Part shown: positions 1 to 9,117 of the stretch, one piece after another
Position numbering within the stretch: the first letter of the stretch is position 1
Layout of the letters: every line of letters begins with the position of its first letter
NCBI GenBank assembly: GCA_965218985.1
Contig: CBDCMP010000004.1
Coordinates: forward strand, 310,001-374,000
Direction: 5' to 3'
DNA from: Pseudopedobacter sp965218985
GTDB taxonomy: Bacteria > Bacteroidota > Bacteroidia > Sphingobacteriales > Sphingobacteriaceae
Length of the DNA: 64,000 nucleotides
Notes under the pieces: generated by a model
What the model was told of the DNA's origin: nothing
What the model saw: the letters and a program-made list of their open reading frames with translations, nothing else
Database searches by the model: none
Position numbers and translations under genes: made by a program

Positions 1-1851
1 TCTCAAAAAGTCTAACGAAAGAATCAATTTTGTTGCACGTTCAAATTGTTGGGCTGTCAGCAAACGCAATGTATATCGCATTATTACCGAAACTCCGTCC
101 GAATCTTTTACGTGTAAAATTCTTCTGCTAATTATCGTGAACGCAGTAATTGCTAAATATGCTTCTGTTTTTCCTCCACCTGTCGGAAACCAAAGCAAAT
201 CAACAACGTTGTTTCTGTCGTCCGAATCTTCATTGATGATTGATTCGAGATTCAACAAGAAAAATGCTAATTGGAAAGGTCTGTAATTGGGTTTAAATGT
301 GTGATTTTTGAAAAAATCCAAATCATTGTATTTGAAATTTTTATCAATTTCAGATAGTTCAATCCCTTTTTTACCAAACAAATCTTTGTTTGAGATTAGC
401 ATTTGAATATACATTGCTGTATTTGACAGCAAAAATGATTTAAAAGCTATTTCATTATCATTCAAAAAGTCTATGTTTTTAATTAGCCTTTCATAGGTTT
501 TGTTCTGTTTTTCTAAAATGGTATTTAAAGACTTCTTATAATTATCTTCTGCACTTGTTTTTTCTTGCTCTGTTATCCAGCCTTTATATTCTTCTGCAAA
601 GAGTTTTAATTTTTGAATGATAGTTGATTTATTTAAATCAGTCCAAATTGAAAGGTTTTTTAATTCGGTAATGTCTTTTAAATTTTCAGGAAAATCTTCT
701 TTAAAAGCATTACTATAATTTTTAATATCAACTTCGGGTAAAAACGTAGTTTTTAATTCCGTTGGATTTTTATCGTCATTCCAATTAACTGCACAACCGT
801 GACCGATTGCAAAAGAATGTTCTTTTCTGTATTGAAAGTTAATTAAGTTTAATTCTTCGTCAAACGGATTTGTTTCTGAAAGTTGTTTGTATGGTAAAAG
901 CGTTACGCCTGAAATGGAAATTTCGCCTTGAAAAATCGAATTTTTATTTAACTGCTCATTGCTGAATGAAAATTTGTTTTTCGGGTGGTTCAGTCGATTT
1001 GCCAACAAAATCTTTATAAATTTTCCGTAATGAGTTTCATAAATTTTCTTGTAATAGCAAGTAACTATAGAATTGTCTTCTTGATTTTGGTCTAATGGAT
1101 ATTCTTTTGATTCATCAAAATTTATCTCTGTTAGATTTAATTCAACAATTTTAGGTTCTATTTTTACTCTTCTCCAAAGTCGTCCTAAAAGCAATTCGCC
1201 TTTATTGTATGCAACGCTGTCAAGTAACTCCGTCTGTTGTTCGTTTTCCTTAAATCTGCTTCTATAATTACGAACGGACAAACCGCCTTTGTCAAATTCT
1301 TCTTTGTTTAAGGACATTAGTCCGTTTTCGTAATTAAAATATTTGGTAACTGAATTGTATGGATTTTCAGAAAACTTTTTGAAGTCATCTTCTGAAATTT
1401 CAATTGTTGCTGTTGTTGGTTCTATTTGTGCATATTTTGCATAACTGAAAGTTACGGTTAATTTTTTTACATCTTTTGGAACGCAAAAAGTTAAACCAAA
1501 ATTTGTTGGGAAATATTGATTAGCTTCTGAATATTCTTTTTCGGGTTCTACATTTTTACTTTTGTCAATATCTTCGTCAGAATTTTCATCAGCATTATTT
1601 GTTTCAGGTGTTTCTGTTTCTATGTTATCATCTTCAATTTCTGCGTTTGCATCGTGAGTTTCTTTTTCTCCGATTGAAACTTCCATATCACGTTCGGGAA
1701 ACAAAATTCCCGAATAATATCTACTCAATGGATAATCTGAAATGATTTCATTTTCACTATCGGAAATAAAAACGTCAGAACCGGGACCAATCAAATTATC
1801 TTTGATTATATCACGAAATATCAATCTTGGCTCATCTAAATATTTATTCAT
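1..1851 (-). CDS. drmA: DISARM-like helicase DrmA, 3' part beyond window
   Basis: The frame is open for 617 codons from the ATG at 1851 to the left window edge, so the C-terminal part is missing. Near residues 553-563 it reads FPTGGGKTEAYL, a Walker A motif, followed by a stretch containing RYTLRLLTAQQFERA. This combination is characteristic of DrmA, the SF2-type helicase of the DISARM anti-phage system, which with DrmB and DrmC forms the DISARM core. The first 550 residues are acidic (a Glu/Asp-rich stretch around residues 60-95) and poorly conserved. The start overlaps the last 8 bases of the upstream gene (ATGAATAA), showing translational coupling. Family knowledge suggests DrmB (DUF1998) and DrmC should follow to the left; this cannot be seen here. 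Another DUF1998-associated helicase system is the main alternative. Confidence 0.75.
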   Translation of the reverse strand, partial: MNKYLDEPRLIFRDIIKDNLIGPGSDVFISDSENEIISDYPLSRYYSGILFPERDMEVSIGEKETHDANAEIEDDNIETETPETNNADENSDEDIDKSKNVEPEKEYSEANQYFPTNFGLTFCVPKDVKKLTVTFSYAKYAQIEPTTATIEISEDDFKKFSENPYNSVTKYFNYENGLMSLNKEEFDKGGLSVRNYRSRFKENEQQTELLDSVAYNKGELLLGRLWRRVKIEPKIVELNLTEINFDESKEYPLDQNQEDNSIVTCYYKKIYETHYGKFIKILLANRLNHPKNKFSFSNEQLNKNSIFQGEISISGVTLLPYKQLSETNPFDEELNLINFQYRKEHSFAIGHGCAVNWNDDKNPTELKTTFLPEVDIKNYSNAFKEDFPENLKDITELKNLSIWTDLNKSTIIQKLKLFAEEYKGWITEQEKTSAEDNYKKSLNTILEKQNKTYERLIKNIDFLNDNEIAFKSFLLSNTAMYIQMLISNKDLFGKKGIELSEIDKNFKYNDLDFFKNHTFKPNYRPFQLAFFLLNLESIINEDSDDRNNVVDLLWFPTGGGKTEAYLAITAFTIISRRILHVKDSDGVSVIMRYTLRLLTAQQFERATKLILSLDFLR

Positions 1852-4300
1852 CTACCAATATCTTTTTTATAATTGTTTTTTCTTGAATTGTGTCTGTTAG
1901 TTTTTCTAAAATTTCATTGGGTAATCTCAGCAATGAATCACTTTTTTCTTCTTTGTTAGAAGCAATATAATCTAATAAATCATTGCCCAAAACCTTTCCT
2001 GCTTGCTGTCTTATGGAATGGTCTTTTTTAGAATACACTTTAAATTTATCAAATTCAGTTACGATTAAATCGTTTGAACGATTGTTCTTCAAACAAAAAT
2101 CTCGAATAACGTCCAATGTTTTTACTCTTGGAAATCTTGTTGATGATTTTTCGTCCAAATACAAACGAAATGTATTGTAATTTATCTTGAATGATGTAAA
2201 CAAAGCCTCAAATAACTTTTCTGTACTATTAAAATTTGAGGATAAATCTTTCAATGTTTGTTTCCAACTAGCAGAATACTTATCAAACGAATCTAATAAA
2301 TTCTCAGTGTCGAATATTTTTAAGATTTTTCTAAATTCTTCTTTGCTGTTATTTTGATAAAAACGGATAGTGGCATTTACATAAACTTCTCCAATCGTTG
2401 TTTTAATATGTTCGCCATTTTCAATTAAGAAAATTCCTTTTGAAGAATCAAATTTATCTTTTGTTCCGTCATTAAATTCAATTTCATAAATCGCTTTATC
2501 TTTTGGCAAATCAATAGTTTCATAAGGATTGTTTTTAAAGTTTTCACTATTCAAATCGAAAGAAAAAATATCATCTAATTGTCGCTTTTTAATTTCTATT
2601 GAATGAGTAAAATTTGTTTTGAAAAAAGCTGATCTATCTTTATGGTTCAGTTTTATTTTTTCTTGACTTTGATATGCTTGTTCAACATTATCAAAAGAAA
2701 TTTCATCTAAGTTTTCATAACAAAGAATTTCGCAGTTTCCTTTTATGGATTTTATTTTTGCGTACAATTCAAGATTATTCAAATATGGAATGATGACAAT
2801 TCGACTTTCCGAATTTTGTTGTTCGTCATTTATCCATTTGTCTAAATAAAGTTTTAAATTATCAATTCTTTTATCACTAATTAAACGAATGTTGTTTATT
2901 CTTTCGTTTTTTATTTGATTAAGAATAGCATCGTAATTTTTCTTTTCTACAACCAAACAAATTGGTTTAGAATTATTTTCTTTTGCTTTTTGCTTGATGT
3001 GGTTCCACTTCAAGTTTTCACTTTCCAATGTGTTTGAAATTTTGGAAAACAGATTGAAAATACGGTCAGTAAACCCTTTAATTGTATCAGGATTGTAAAT
3101 GTCTTTTTCGTAGAAAAGACTGTTTAATTCATCTGAAAAAGTTTCGCTTTGAAAATAATGATTAAGTCGGTCTAAATATTCTTGATAAATTCCTTTTGAC
3201 AGATTAGTATTTACTAAAATCATTCTCAAAAAGAAATTGGTGTACTTCAAAATGAAAGCGAGGTTTACCTTGCTTTCATTTTTCATTTTTTCAATTTCTT
3301 TAGAAAGTTCTATAAACAATGCATAAAGATTGCTGTTGCTTATTTTGATTTTTCTAATTTCGTTTGGTGTTTCATTGTTTGCGATTTTCATTTCATCATT
3401 TGACCACAACCATTCTAAAAATTGATTTTCAGAACTTGGTTTATCTGTTCCTATTACAATTATGCTTTTGTATTTATCTCTGTATTTTTCTTGTAAAATG
3501 AAATCAAACGAAGTTCGATATTTTGCATCGCCAATAATTATAATTTCATCAAATTGTTGGTTTTCATTTAAAAGAAAACTTTGCGCAGATATAAAATCAT
3601 TACAACATTCAACCAAATAACTAAAAAATGGTAAGTCATTACTGATTTTTCCGTTTTTGTTTGTATATCTTATCGGCAAAAATTTACTTTCCCTAAAAAA
3701 TTGCTTTTCAGCAATTACCAACGTTCTGTTTTTAAAATCTGTTATAAAAGGAAAATTTTCATTGAAAGTTGCACTTAAAAATGAACGATATGAATCTATG
3801 TTTTTTGAAGCATTTTTATTATCAACCAAATTCGGATTTAACTTTGTGAAATTGGGCTTGTCAAAAAAGAAATCATTTATTCCCAGTTCGTTCTTTTTAG
3901 GAAACCGAAAGTTTATTTTCACTTTTTCATTATAAGTGCTTTTGACAATAAAAATCCGATGTTCTTTATTGTGTTTTTTGTAAATCAAATCTCCATTATT
4001 CAGTATCGGTAAATTGTTTTTTTCGTAATTGAAAAAACTTTGGAAAAGTTTGATTAAAACGATTGAGTGGAAAATGGAAGTGAAAAAGTTTTCCCGATAT
4101 TCATCTTCGGGTATGCTTATGAAAAAGTCGTTTTTTTCAGAGTTGTCATCAAGAATATATTGGTAAATCAAATGAAAGTTTGCAAAGTCAAAGATGCTGT
4201 ACTTTTCAAAATCAGTTACTCGTAAATTGATTTCGTCTTTATAATATTCCTGTATTTCAGAATGAATTAGGTCTAAATAGTCTTTGATTTGCTTTTTCAT
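1844..4300 (-). CDS. DrmE-like DISARM protein
   Basis: An 818-residue acidic and lysine-rich protein without signal peptide or membrane segments. I see no catalytic motif that I can name. Its position, directly upstream of and overlapping a DrmA-like helicase, and its length match DrmE, the protein of unknown function that marks class 2 DISARM operons. The middle (about 440-560) alternates beta-like and helical stretches resembling a nucleotide-binding or helicase-like fold, and the C-terminus (about 640-800) is helical with conserved-looking aromatic residues. The function in phage restriction is not established even in the family. The identification rests mainly on context and length; a different accessory protein of a helicase defence operon remains possible. 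It is the first gene of the leftward operon, with about 690 bases of gene-free DNA upstream. Confidence 0.55.
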   Translation of the reverse strand: MKKQIKDYLDLIHSEIQEYYKDEINLRVTDFEKYSIFDFANFHLIYQYILDDNSEKNDFFISIPEDEYRENFFTSIFHSIVLIKLFQSFFNYEKNNLPILNNGDLIYKKHNKEHRIFIVKSTYNEKVKINFRFPKKNELGINDFFFDKPNFTKLNPNLVDNKNASKNIDSYRSFLSATFNENFPFITDFKNRTLVIAEKQFFRESKFLPIRYTNKNGKISNDLPFFSYLVECCNDFISAQSFLLNENQQFDEIIIIGDAKYRTSFDFILQEKYRDKYKSIIVIGTDKPSSENQFLEWLWSNDEMKIANNETPNEIRKIKISNSNLYALFIELSKEIEKMKNESKVNLAFILKYTNFFLRMILVNTNLSKGIYQEYLDRLNHYFQSETFSDELNSLFYEKDIYNPDTIKGFTDRIFNLFSKISNTLESENLKWNHIKQKAKENNSKPICLVVEKKNYDAILNQIKNERINNIRLISDKRIDNLKLYLDKWINDEQQNSESRIVIIPYLNNLELYAKIKSIKGNCEILCYENLDEISFDNVEQAYQSQEKIKLNHKDRSAFFKTNFTHSIEIKKRQLDDIFSFDLNSENFKNNPYETIDLPKDKAIYEIEFNDGTKDKFDSSKGIFLIENGEHIKTTIGEVYVNATIRFYQNNSKEEFRKILKIFDTENLLDSFDKYSASWKQTLKDLSSNFNSTEKLFEALFTSFKINYNTFRLYLDEKSSTRFPRVKTLDVIRDFCLKNNRSNDLIVTEFDKFKVYSKKDHSIRQQAGKVLGNDLLDYIASNKEEKSDSLLRLPNEILEKLTDTIQEKTIIKKILVDE

Positions 4301-4347
4301 TCAATGTCATTCGTGTTTTCTACGCTGTTCGTTTAGGGTGTTGCATA

Positions 4348-4458
4348 ACTAGTGTTAAGTTAAAAGTAGAAAGTCAAAAGCAAAAAGACTTATATCATTG
4401 ATAACAAGTAATTTAAAAAGATAATTTTTCGTCGTTTTATGATTAACATTACACTAGT
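4348..4458. repeat. 111-bp dispersed repeat, copy 1
   Basis: The element begins ACTAGTGTTA and ends TTACACTAGT, so its ends are inverted repeats. The same sequence occurs in reverse orientation at 28627-28735, with about 85-90% identity by eye, including an internal stretch with GTCGTTTTATGATTAACAT. It carries no gene. It looks like a small non-autonomous mobile or palindromic repeat lying upstream of the DISARM-like operon. Confidence 0.7.
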
Positions 4459-4800
4459 AAATATCCGCTACCCTATAGCACATATTTTTCTATTAAGTGA
4501 TCAAATCTATCATTAGATTTCAAATATTCAAATTATCCCAAATTCTGGTTAAGTCTTGGCGGCCAAATGCAAAAATGAGGAGGGATGACTTAAATCTTTA
4601 ACAGTAGCAGAAAAAGAAACCCAATTGAAAAAAGCCTGGTTCCATAAGAAGAGCGAGAAGAACCGCAGCCAAAATCTAGCAGCAGCAAGCAATCTTCTGC
4701 TATAATGTTTATTGATAAGGTTAGAAATAGGGAACCAATTGCAAAGGGCTTAAAAATCGCTGTTTGTGAGAACTTTCCATGCCTGAATTTGCAAAAAAAA
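4459..4800. other. Gene-free spacer
   Basis: I see no convincing coding frame, RNA gene or regulatory palindrome in this AT-rich stretch. It separates two repeat elements upstream of the DISARM-like operon and may be a graveyard of insertion remnants. Confidence 0.5.
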
Positions 4801-4963
4801 AAGAGGCTGTCTCAAAAAGAAATTTCAAGCACTTCTGTTTAGTATTTTCTTAATAATTAGGTCTCTAAAAACACAAATCCTCAATATTTAACCATAATAA
4901 AGGTTAAATATTGAGGATTTTCTAATTGAAAAAAGGCGTTTTTGACTTTTGAGACAGCCTCTT
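4801..4963. mobile_element. MITE-like element with perfect 17-bp terminal inverted repeats
   Basis: The ends are perfect inverted repeats: AAGAGGCTGTCTCAAAA at 4801-4817 and its complement at 4947-4963. Inside, 4875-4893 and 4902-4920 form a perfect 19-bp stem with an 8-base loop. There is no coding frame. The GAGGCTGTCTC-type end resembles ends of transposons common in Bacteroidota, possibly IS1182-like (recalled, not checked). The internal hairpin lies just downstream of the DUF1573 gene and could also end its transcript. I could not define a target duplication. Confidence 0.75.
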
Positions 4964-4986
4964 ACCATAAAATTCAAGTTTCAAAT

Positions 4987-5385
4987 TTACCTTCCGGCTG
5001 CCGGAACTACTTCACCTTTGATATAAAGCATCTTTAAAGGTGTTTTAGAATTGGAAGTCACCTTAACAAATTTATTGAAAGGTGCCGCAACTGCAGCATT
5101 ATAAGTTAAAGTGATGGAACCGGATTCTCCTGCTTTAACCGGAGTCCCTTGTTTCGGCTCTACACTGGGTACTGTACATCCGCAAGTTGATTCCACTGCA
5201 GTGATGATCAGAGGTTCGTCTCCAACATTAGTGTATTTAAACACAAAAGAAACAGGCTTACCTTGAGGTACTTTACCAAAATCATGGGTCTCTTCTACAA
5301 ATTTAAATTCAGCCTTATTATCCTGCATGGCAGTGAATGCAACGAATCCAATAATCACTGAACATATTAACAAAATCTTTTTCAT
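4987..5385 (-). CDS. DUF1573 domain secreted protein
   Basis: A 132-residue protein with an N-terminal signal peptide (about residues 1-20, Lys-Lys then a hydrophobic run). The mature part is a DUF1573 domain: it begins with an acidic EETHDFGKV-like strand and contains the family's typical ESTCGCTVP segment with two close cysteines. DUF1573 proteins adopt an immunoglobulin-like fold and are abundant in Bacteroidota periplasm and outer membrane, without a settled function. The gene stands alone and is divergent from the E1 dehydrogenase gene; the 129-base spacer must hold both promoters. Its 3' end abuts the inverted-repeat element, which may act as terminator. Confidence 0.85.
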   Translation of the reverse strand: MKKILLICSVIIGFVAFTAMQDNKAEFKFVEETHDFGKVPQGKPVSFVFKYTNVGDEPLIITAVESTCGCTVPSVEPKQGTPVKAGESGSITLTYNAAVAAPFNKFVKVTSNSKTPLKMLYIKGEVVPAAGR

Positions 5386-5514
5386 GTCTTAACTATTTGT
5401 TTATCAAATATAGTCAAATCAAAATGCGTTCCAAAACAATTTTCTGTTAGCAGCCTTAAAATTCGGATAAAAGGAGTTAATTTGCTATTTTTGACACTGG
5501 GCTAACCAATTGAA

Positions 5515-7938
5515 ATGATAGACACCAAAGATAAATCAACCTCTCAGTTTGACATCGCTACGCTAAGTTTTGATGATTTTAAAAAAGCAGTCATTGATGA
5601 TTATGAAATAGCTTTTAAAAGTCGACAGGCCAGTGTTTTAGGTCGAAGAGAAGTGTTGACAGGGAAGGCCAAATTTGGCATCTTTGGAGACGGGAAAGAA
5701 GTTGCCCAACTCGCTATGGCGAAAGCTTTTAGGAACGGAGACTGGAGGGCAGGCTATTATAGGGATCAAACCTTCATGTTCGCCACAGGAATGTCTACCA
5801 TCAAAGAATTATTCGCTCAATTATATGCAAATCCTGATATAGAAAAGGAGCCTGCATCTGCCGGAAGGCAAATGAATGCTCATTTCTCCACCCGTTCCAT
5901 GAACGAGGACGGCACCTGGAAAAATTTAACAGAGATGATGAATTGTTCTTCAGACATCTCCCCGACAGCAGGTCATATGGCCCGTTTAGTGGGATTAGCT
6001 TATGCCTCTAAATTATTCAGGCAGAATCCGGCACTTTCGGAGTTCAATAACCTCTCTCTCCATGGTGATGAAGTGGCTTTTGGCACCATAGGCAATGCCT
6101 CCACTTCTGAGGGCGTTTTTTTTGAAGCGATCAATGCCGCCGGGGTGCTACAAATCCCGATGGCGATTTCCATTTGGGACGATGACTATGGAATCTCCGT
6201 CCCTGCAAAATTTCAAACCACCAAAGAAGATATCTCGGAGGTTTTAAAAGGCTTTCAACGTGAAGATGGAAAACCCGGCTTTGAAATCTTTAAAGTGAAA
6301 GGCTGGGATTATGTGGCTTTATGTGAAACCTACGAAAAAGCAATCAAGATATGCAGGGAGGAACATGTGCCGGTTTTAATCCATGTAACAGAAATCACAC
6401 AACCCTTGGGCCACTCTACATCGGGTTCACATGAACGGTACAAGTCTAAAGAAAGACTGGAATGGGAGAAGGAGCATGATTGCCTCACCAAAATGAAAGA
6501 GTGGATGCTTTCCTCAGCTATTGCGGATGAGGAGGAAATCAATAAAATTGAAGAGGAGAGCAAGAGATTTGTAAAGGCTATTTTGAAAGAAGCCTGGACA
6601 GATCTCATGAAAAACATCAAGAATGAGAAAAAAGAAGCTTTGGCTTTGATGGACGCTTTAGCCCAAGAAGTTAAAGAAATCAAAAAAGTCTCTTTGGTTT
6701 TAAAATCGGAGATAGATCCGCTGAGGAAGGAAGTGATATCGGCAGTGAGAAAGGCGATTCGTTTAAGTGCCGGAGTGAAATCTTCTCACAGGGAAGAATT
6801 GATCAACTGGTATCAAAAGGAATCGAAAATCAATAAAGAGCGATTCAATTCAAAATTATTATCAGAGACCGCTAACTCTCCGCTGCATGTAAAAGCAGTA
6901 GAGGTAAAATATGCAAAAGATGCTAAGATGGTGGACGGTAGAGAGGTCTTGAATGCCTGTTTTGATCATCATTTATCAACTAATCCATTGTTGTTGGCCT
7001 TTGGAGAAGATTTAGGGAATATAGGTGACGTGAACCAGGGTTTCGCCGGTTTGCAAGCCAAGTATGGTGATTTAAGGGTAATAGACACGGGCATTCGGGA
7101 GATGACCATCATTGGTCAGGGATTGGGTTTAGCTTTCAGGGGCCTGCGCCCTATAGCAGAGATTCAGTATTTAGATTACCTGACCTTTGCCCTGAATATC
7201 TTGAGTGATGATTTGGCCACTTTAAGCTATCGTACCAAAGGCGGACAAATCGCTCCCATGATCATCAGAACAAGAGGGCACCGCTTAGAAGGGATATGGC
7301 ATGCGGGCTCTCCAATAGGCATGATATTGAATGCTATGAAAGGCGTTCACCTGTGTGTTCCAAGGAATATGACCCAGGCAGCAGGGATGTATAACACGAT
7401 TTTAAAAGGAGATGAACCAGCCTTGGTAATAGAATGCTTAAATGGTTATCGTATCAAAGAACGGCTGCCGGAGAATCCTGGGGAGTTCTTTATTCCATTA
7501 GGAACGGTGGAGATTTTAAAGAAGGGCAAGGATATCACGATCATTTCCTATGGTTCCACACTTAAACTCGTGTCAGATGCTGCAGAAGAATTGATGAATA
7601 TGGGAGTGAATGCAGAAGTGATTGATGTGCAAACGCTCATGCCTTTTGATTTGGCTATGGATTGTGCTAAATCTTTGCAAAAGACCAATAAACTTTTGAT
7701 CATAGATGAGGATGTCCCAGGTGGAGGAAGTGCTTTCATTCTCCAGGACGTACTGGAGCGTCAAAACGGATATTTCTATTTAGATGCTCAGCCTAAGACA
7801 CTCACAGCTCAGCCTCATCGTCCCCCTTATGGCACTGATGGCGACTATTTCAGTAAACCAAGTCTGGATGACATCATCGAAAAGGCTTATGCCATGGTGC
7901 AAGAAGCGAATCCCAATAAATTCCCACAGATCTTTTAG
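5515..7938 (+). CDS. Fused alpha/beta E1 component of 2-oxoacid dehydrogenase
   Basis: An 807-residue fusion of both E1 subunits of a thiamine-diphosphate-dependent 2-oxoacid dehydrogenase complex, which decarboxylates a 2-oxoacid and passes the acyl group to the lipoyl E2. Residues about 40-360 form the E1 alpha part, with the diphosphate-binding signature running from GDEVAFGTIGNASTSEG to WDDDYGIS. A charged helical linker follows (about 370-460), then the E1 beta pyrimidine-binding domain (FGEDLGNIGDVNQGF, IREMTIIGQGLGLA) and the transketolase C-terminal domain (IISYGS, DVQTLMPFD, IIDEDVPGGG). Such fusions are usual in Bacteroidota and are annotated either as branched-chain 2-oxoacid or pyruvate dehydrogenase E1; the substrate cannot be decided here. 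E2 and E3 are not adjacent. A repeat element starts inside the stop codon. Confidence 0.9.
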   Translation: MIDTKDKSTSQFDIATLSFDDFKKAVIDDYEIAFKSRQASVLGRREVLTGKAKFGIFGDGKEVAQLAMAKAFRNGDWRAGYYRDQTFMFATGMSTIKELFAQLYANPDIEKEPASAGRQMNAHFSTRSMNEDGTWKNLTEMMNCSSDISPTAGHMARLVGLAYASKLFRQNPALSEFNNLSLHGDEVAFGTIGNASTSEGVFFEAINAAGVLQIPMAISIWDDDYGISVPAKFQTTKEDISEVLKGFQREDGKPGFEIFKVKGWDYVALCETYEKAIKICREEHVPVLIHVTEITQPLGHSTSGSHERYKSKERLEWEKEHDCLTKMKEWMLSSAIADEEEINKIEEESKRFVKAILKEAWTDLMKNIKNEKKEALALMDALAQEVKEIKKVSLVLKSEIDPLRKEVISAVRKAIRLSAGVKSSHREELINWYQKESKINKERFNSKLLSETANSPLHVKAVEVKYAKDAKMVDGREVLNACFDHHLSTNPLLLAFGEDLGNIGDVNQGFAGLQAKYGDLRVIDTGIREMTIIGQGLGLAFRGLRPIAEIQYLDYLTFALNILSDDLATLSYRTKGGQIAPMIIRTRGHRLEGIWHAGSPIGMILNAMKGVHLCVPRNMTQAAGMYNTILKGDEPALVIECLNGYRIKERLPENPGEFFIPLGTVEILKKGKDITIISYGSTLKLVSDAAEELMNMGVNAEVIDVQTLMPFDLAMDCAKSLQKTNKLLIIDEDVPGGGSAFILQDVLERQNGYFYLDAQPKTLTAQPHRPPYGTDGDYFSKPSLDDIIEKAYAMVQEANPNKFPQIF

Positions 7939-8102
7939 AGCCTGTTTAAAATTTATCTAATAATTTGTTTATGCTTCTTTTTGGCTGCAACTTCGTTAAA
8001 TTTTTCGAGATAGATGCCCGGCTATCTCTACAAAATTTGCCTCGTTTCGCTCAAAAATAAGTTATAAATAATCTCATGATATAAATTTAAACAGACTCTT
8101 AG
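7937..8102. mobile_element. MITE-like palindromic element at the E1 gene end
   Basis: The left end AGAGCCTGTTTAAAATTTAT is matched in inverted orientation by 8081-8102 with a few mismatches. Inside, GAGATAG (8007-8013) and CTATCTC (8022-8028) form a hairpin. The element has no gene and begins within the TAG stop codon of the E1 gene, so it may supply the mRNA end. It is probably a non-autonomous transposon remnant. Confidence 0.6.
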
Positions 8103-8181
8103 TTTGACAATCAGGGCATTTAATTTTGCAATCTTTAAAAAAAAGCCCTAATATTGCAGCCGAAAATCAGTCACGATTCCT

Positions 8182-8255
8182 GCGCCTATAGCTCAGTTGG
8201 TTAGAGTAGAAGACTCATAATCTTTTGGTCCCTGGTTCGAGCCCAGGTGGGCGCA
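8182..8255 (+). tRNA. tRNA-Met (anticodon CAT)
   Basis: A 74-base cloverleaf can be folded: acceptor stem GCGCCTA with TGGGCGC, anticodon loop CTCATAA, T stem CCTGG/CCAGG with a TTCGAGC loop and discriminator A. The anticodon CAT fits elongator tRNA-Met; a tRNA-Ile read by lysidine modification has the same anticodon and cannot be excluded. CCA is not encoded. Confidence 0.88.
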
Positions 8256-8289
8256 CTATCAAACTTACCAATAAGTTGAATTCTGAAAC

Positions 8290-8363
8290 GGCCGCATAGC
8301 TCAGCTGGATAGAGCAACTGCCTTCTAAGCAGTAGGTCTCAAGTTCGAATCTTGATGCGGTCA
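8290..8363 (+). tRNA. tRNA-Arg (anticodon TCT)
   Basis: The acceptor stem GGCCGCA pairs with TGCGGTC, the anticodon stem is ACTGC/GCAGT with loop CTTCTAA, and the T stem is TCAAG/CTTGA. The anticodon is TCT (Arg, AGA codons). CCA is not encoded. It lies 34 bases after the tRNA-Met and is followed at once by a terminator, so the two form one transcript. Confidence 0.9.
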
Positions 8364-8367
8364 CTGG

Positions 8368-8404
8368 AAAGCCCTTATCTTAATTGATGAAGGGCTTTTT
8401 TTTA
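8368..8404 (+). terminator. Rho-independent terminator after the tRNA pair
   Basis: AAAGCCCTT (8368-8376) and AAGGGCTTT (8390-8398) form a 9-bp stem followed by a run of T, five bases after the tRNA-Arg gene. Confidence 0.85.
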
Positions 8405-9117
8405 TTATTATCATGATTGTAAATAGGCTTAAAAACGGACAGTTTTGACCATTTTAAAAGTTTTGTTTTACCATCTTCGCAAATTTTTATTTTGCAAACG
8501 ATAAAAAGCACCCACGCAGCCCAGGGTGATTTCGATGATCGTCTAATCTCCCATCAGTTCGCACTCTCCTGTATGATCGGGAAAGTTCAGGATTCTTCAA
8601 ATCAGGATCATTTTTGCCTTACCAGATCAGCTAATCAGTAAACTTAGCACAGCATTCGGAAAATATCCAGAGCTGATTTGCTGAAATGATCCTATTCTTA
8701 TTACTTCGCTCACCAATGCCGTATTTAGTCCTTTAAAAGCTGCTGAGGATGATTTGAAATTAAATTAGTAACTAAAATTCTGCAGGGACGTAAACCTGAA
8801 TATCCTTTTCATTCTTAGTTTTTGTATAATTTATGATTTCCAGAATAACTGAAGTCAATCTCCCTTTAGCTTTATATACAGGTATAACTTACCGCAACTC
8901 AGGTGTTGTTACCCTATCCGGAAATCATACATCGCCTCGTTGTGAAAAAATAAATCTAAAGATGATGGGACATGCCTGTCACTTGAGAAAGCATAAAGAT
9001 TCATCAGATTTTATGAATATTATCCATCCCCCGGGTGATCCTAAAACACCAGGGCCTTACCCTACGCTATTCTTTAAAGCTCAAATTCTTAAAAATTTGC
9101 ATAGAGTTGGGGATTTG
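8405..9117. other. Gene-free leader upstream of the NRPS gene
   Basis: I see no convincing gene here. The frame of the NRPS gene is open upstream to an ATG at 8833, but residues encoded between 8833 and 9117 look like translated non-coding DNA (no domain, odd composition). A TATAAT-like sequence lies near 8825. The region probably holds the NRPS promoter and a long leader. Confidence 0.45.

Noticed and set aside
8833..9117. N-terminal 95-residue extension of the NRPS protein
   Set aside because: No domain, irregular composition, and the adenylation domain has a normal N-terminus from the ATG at 9118; kept only as an alternative start.
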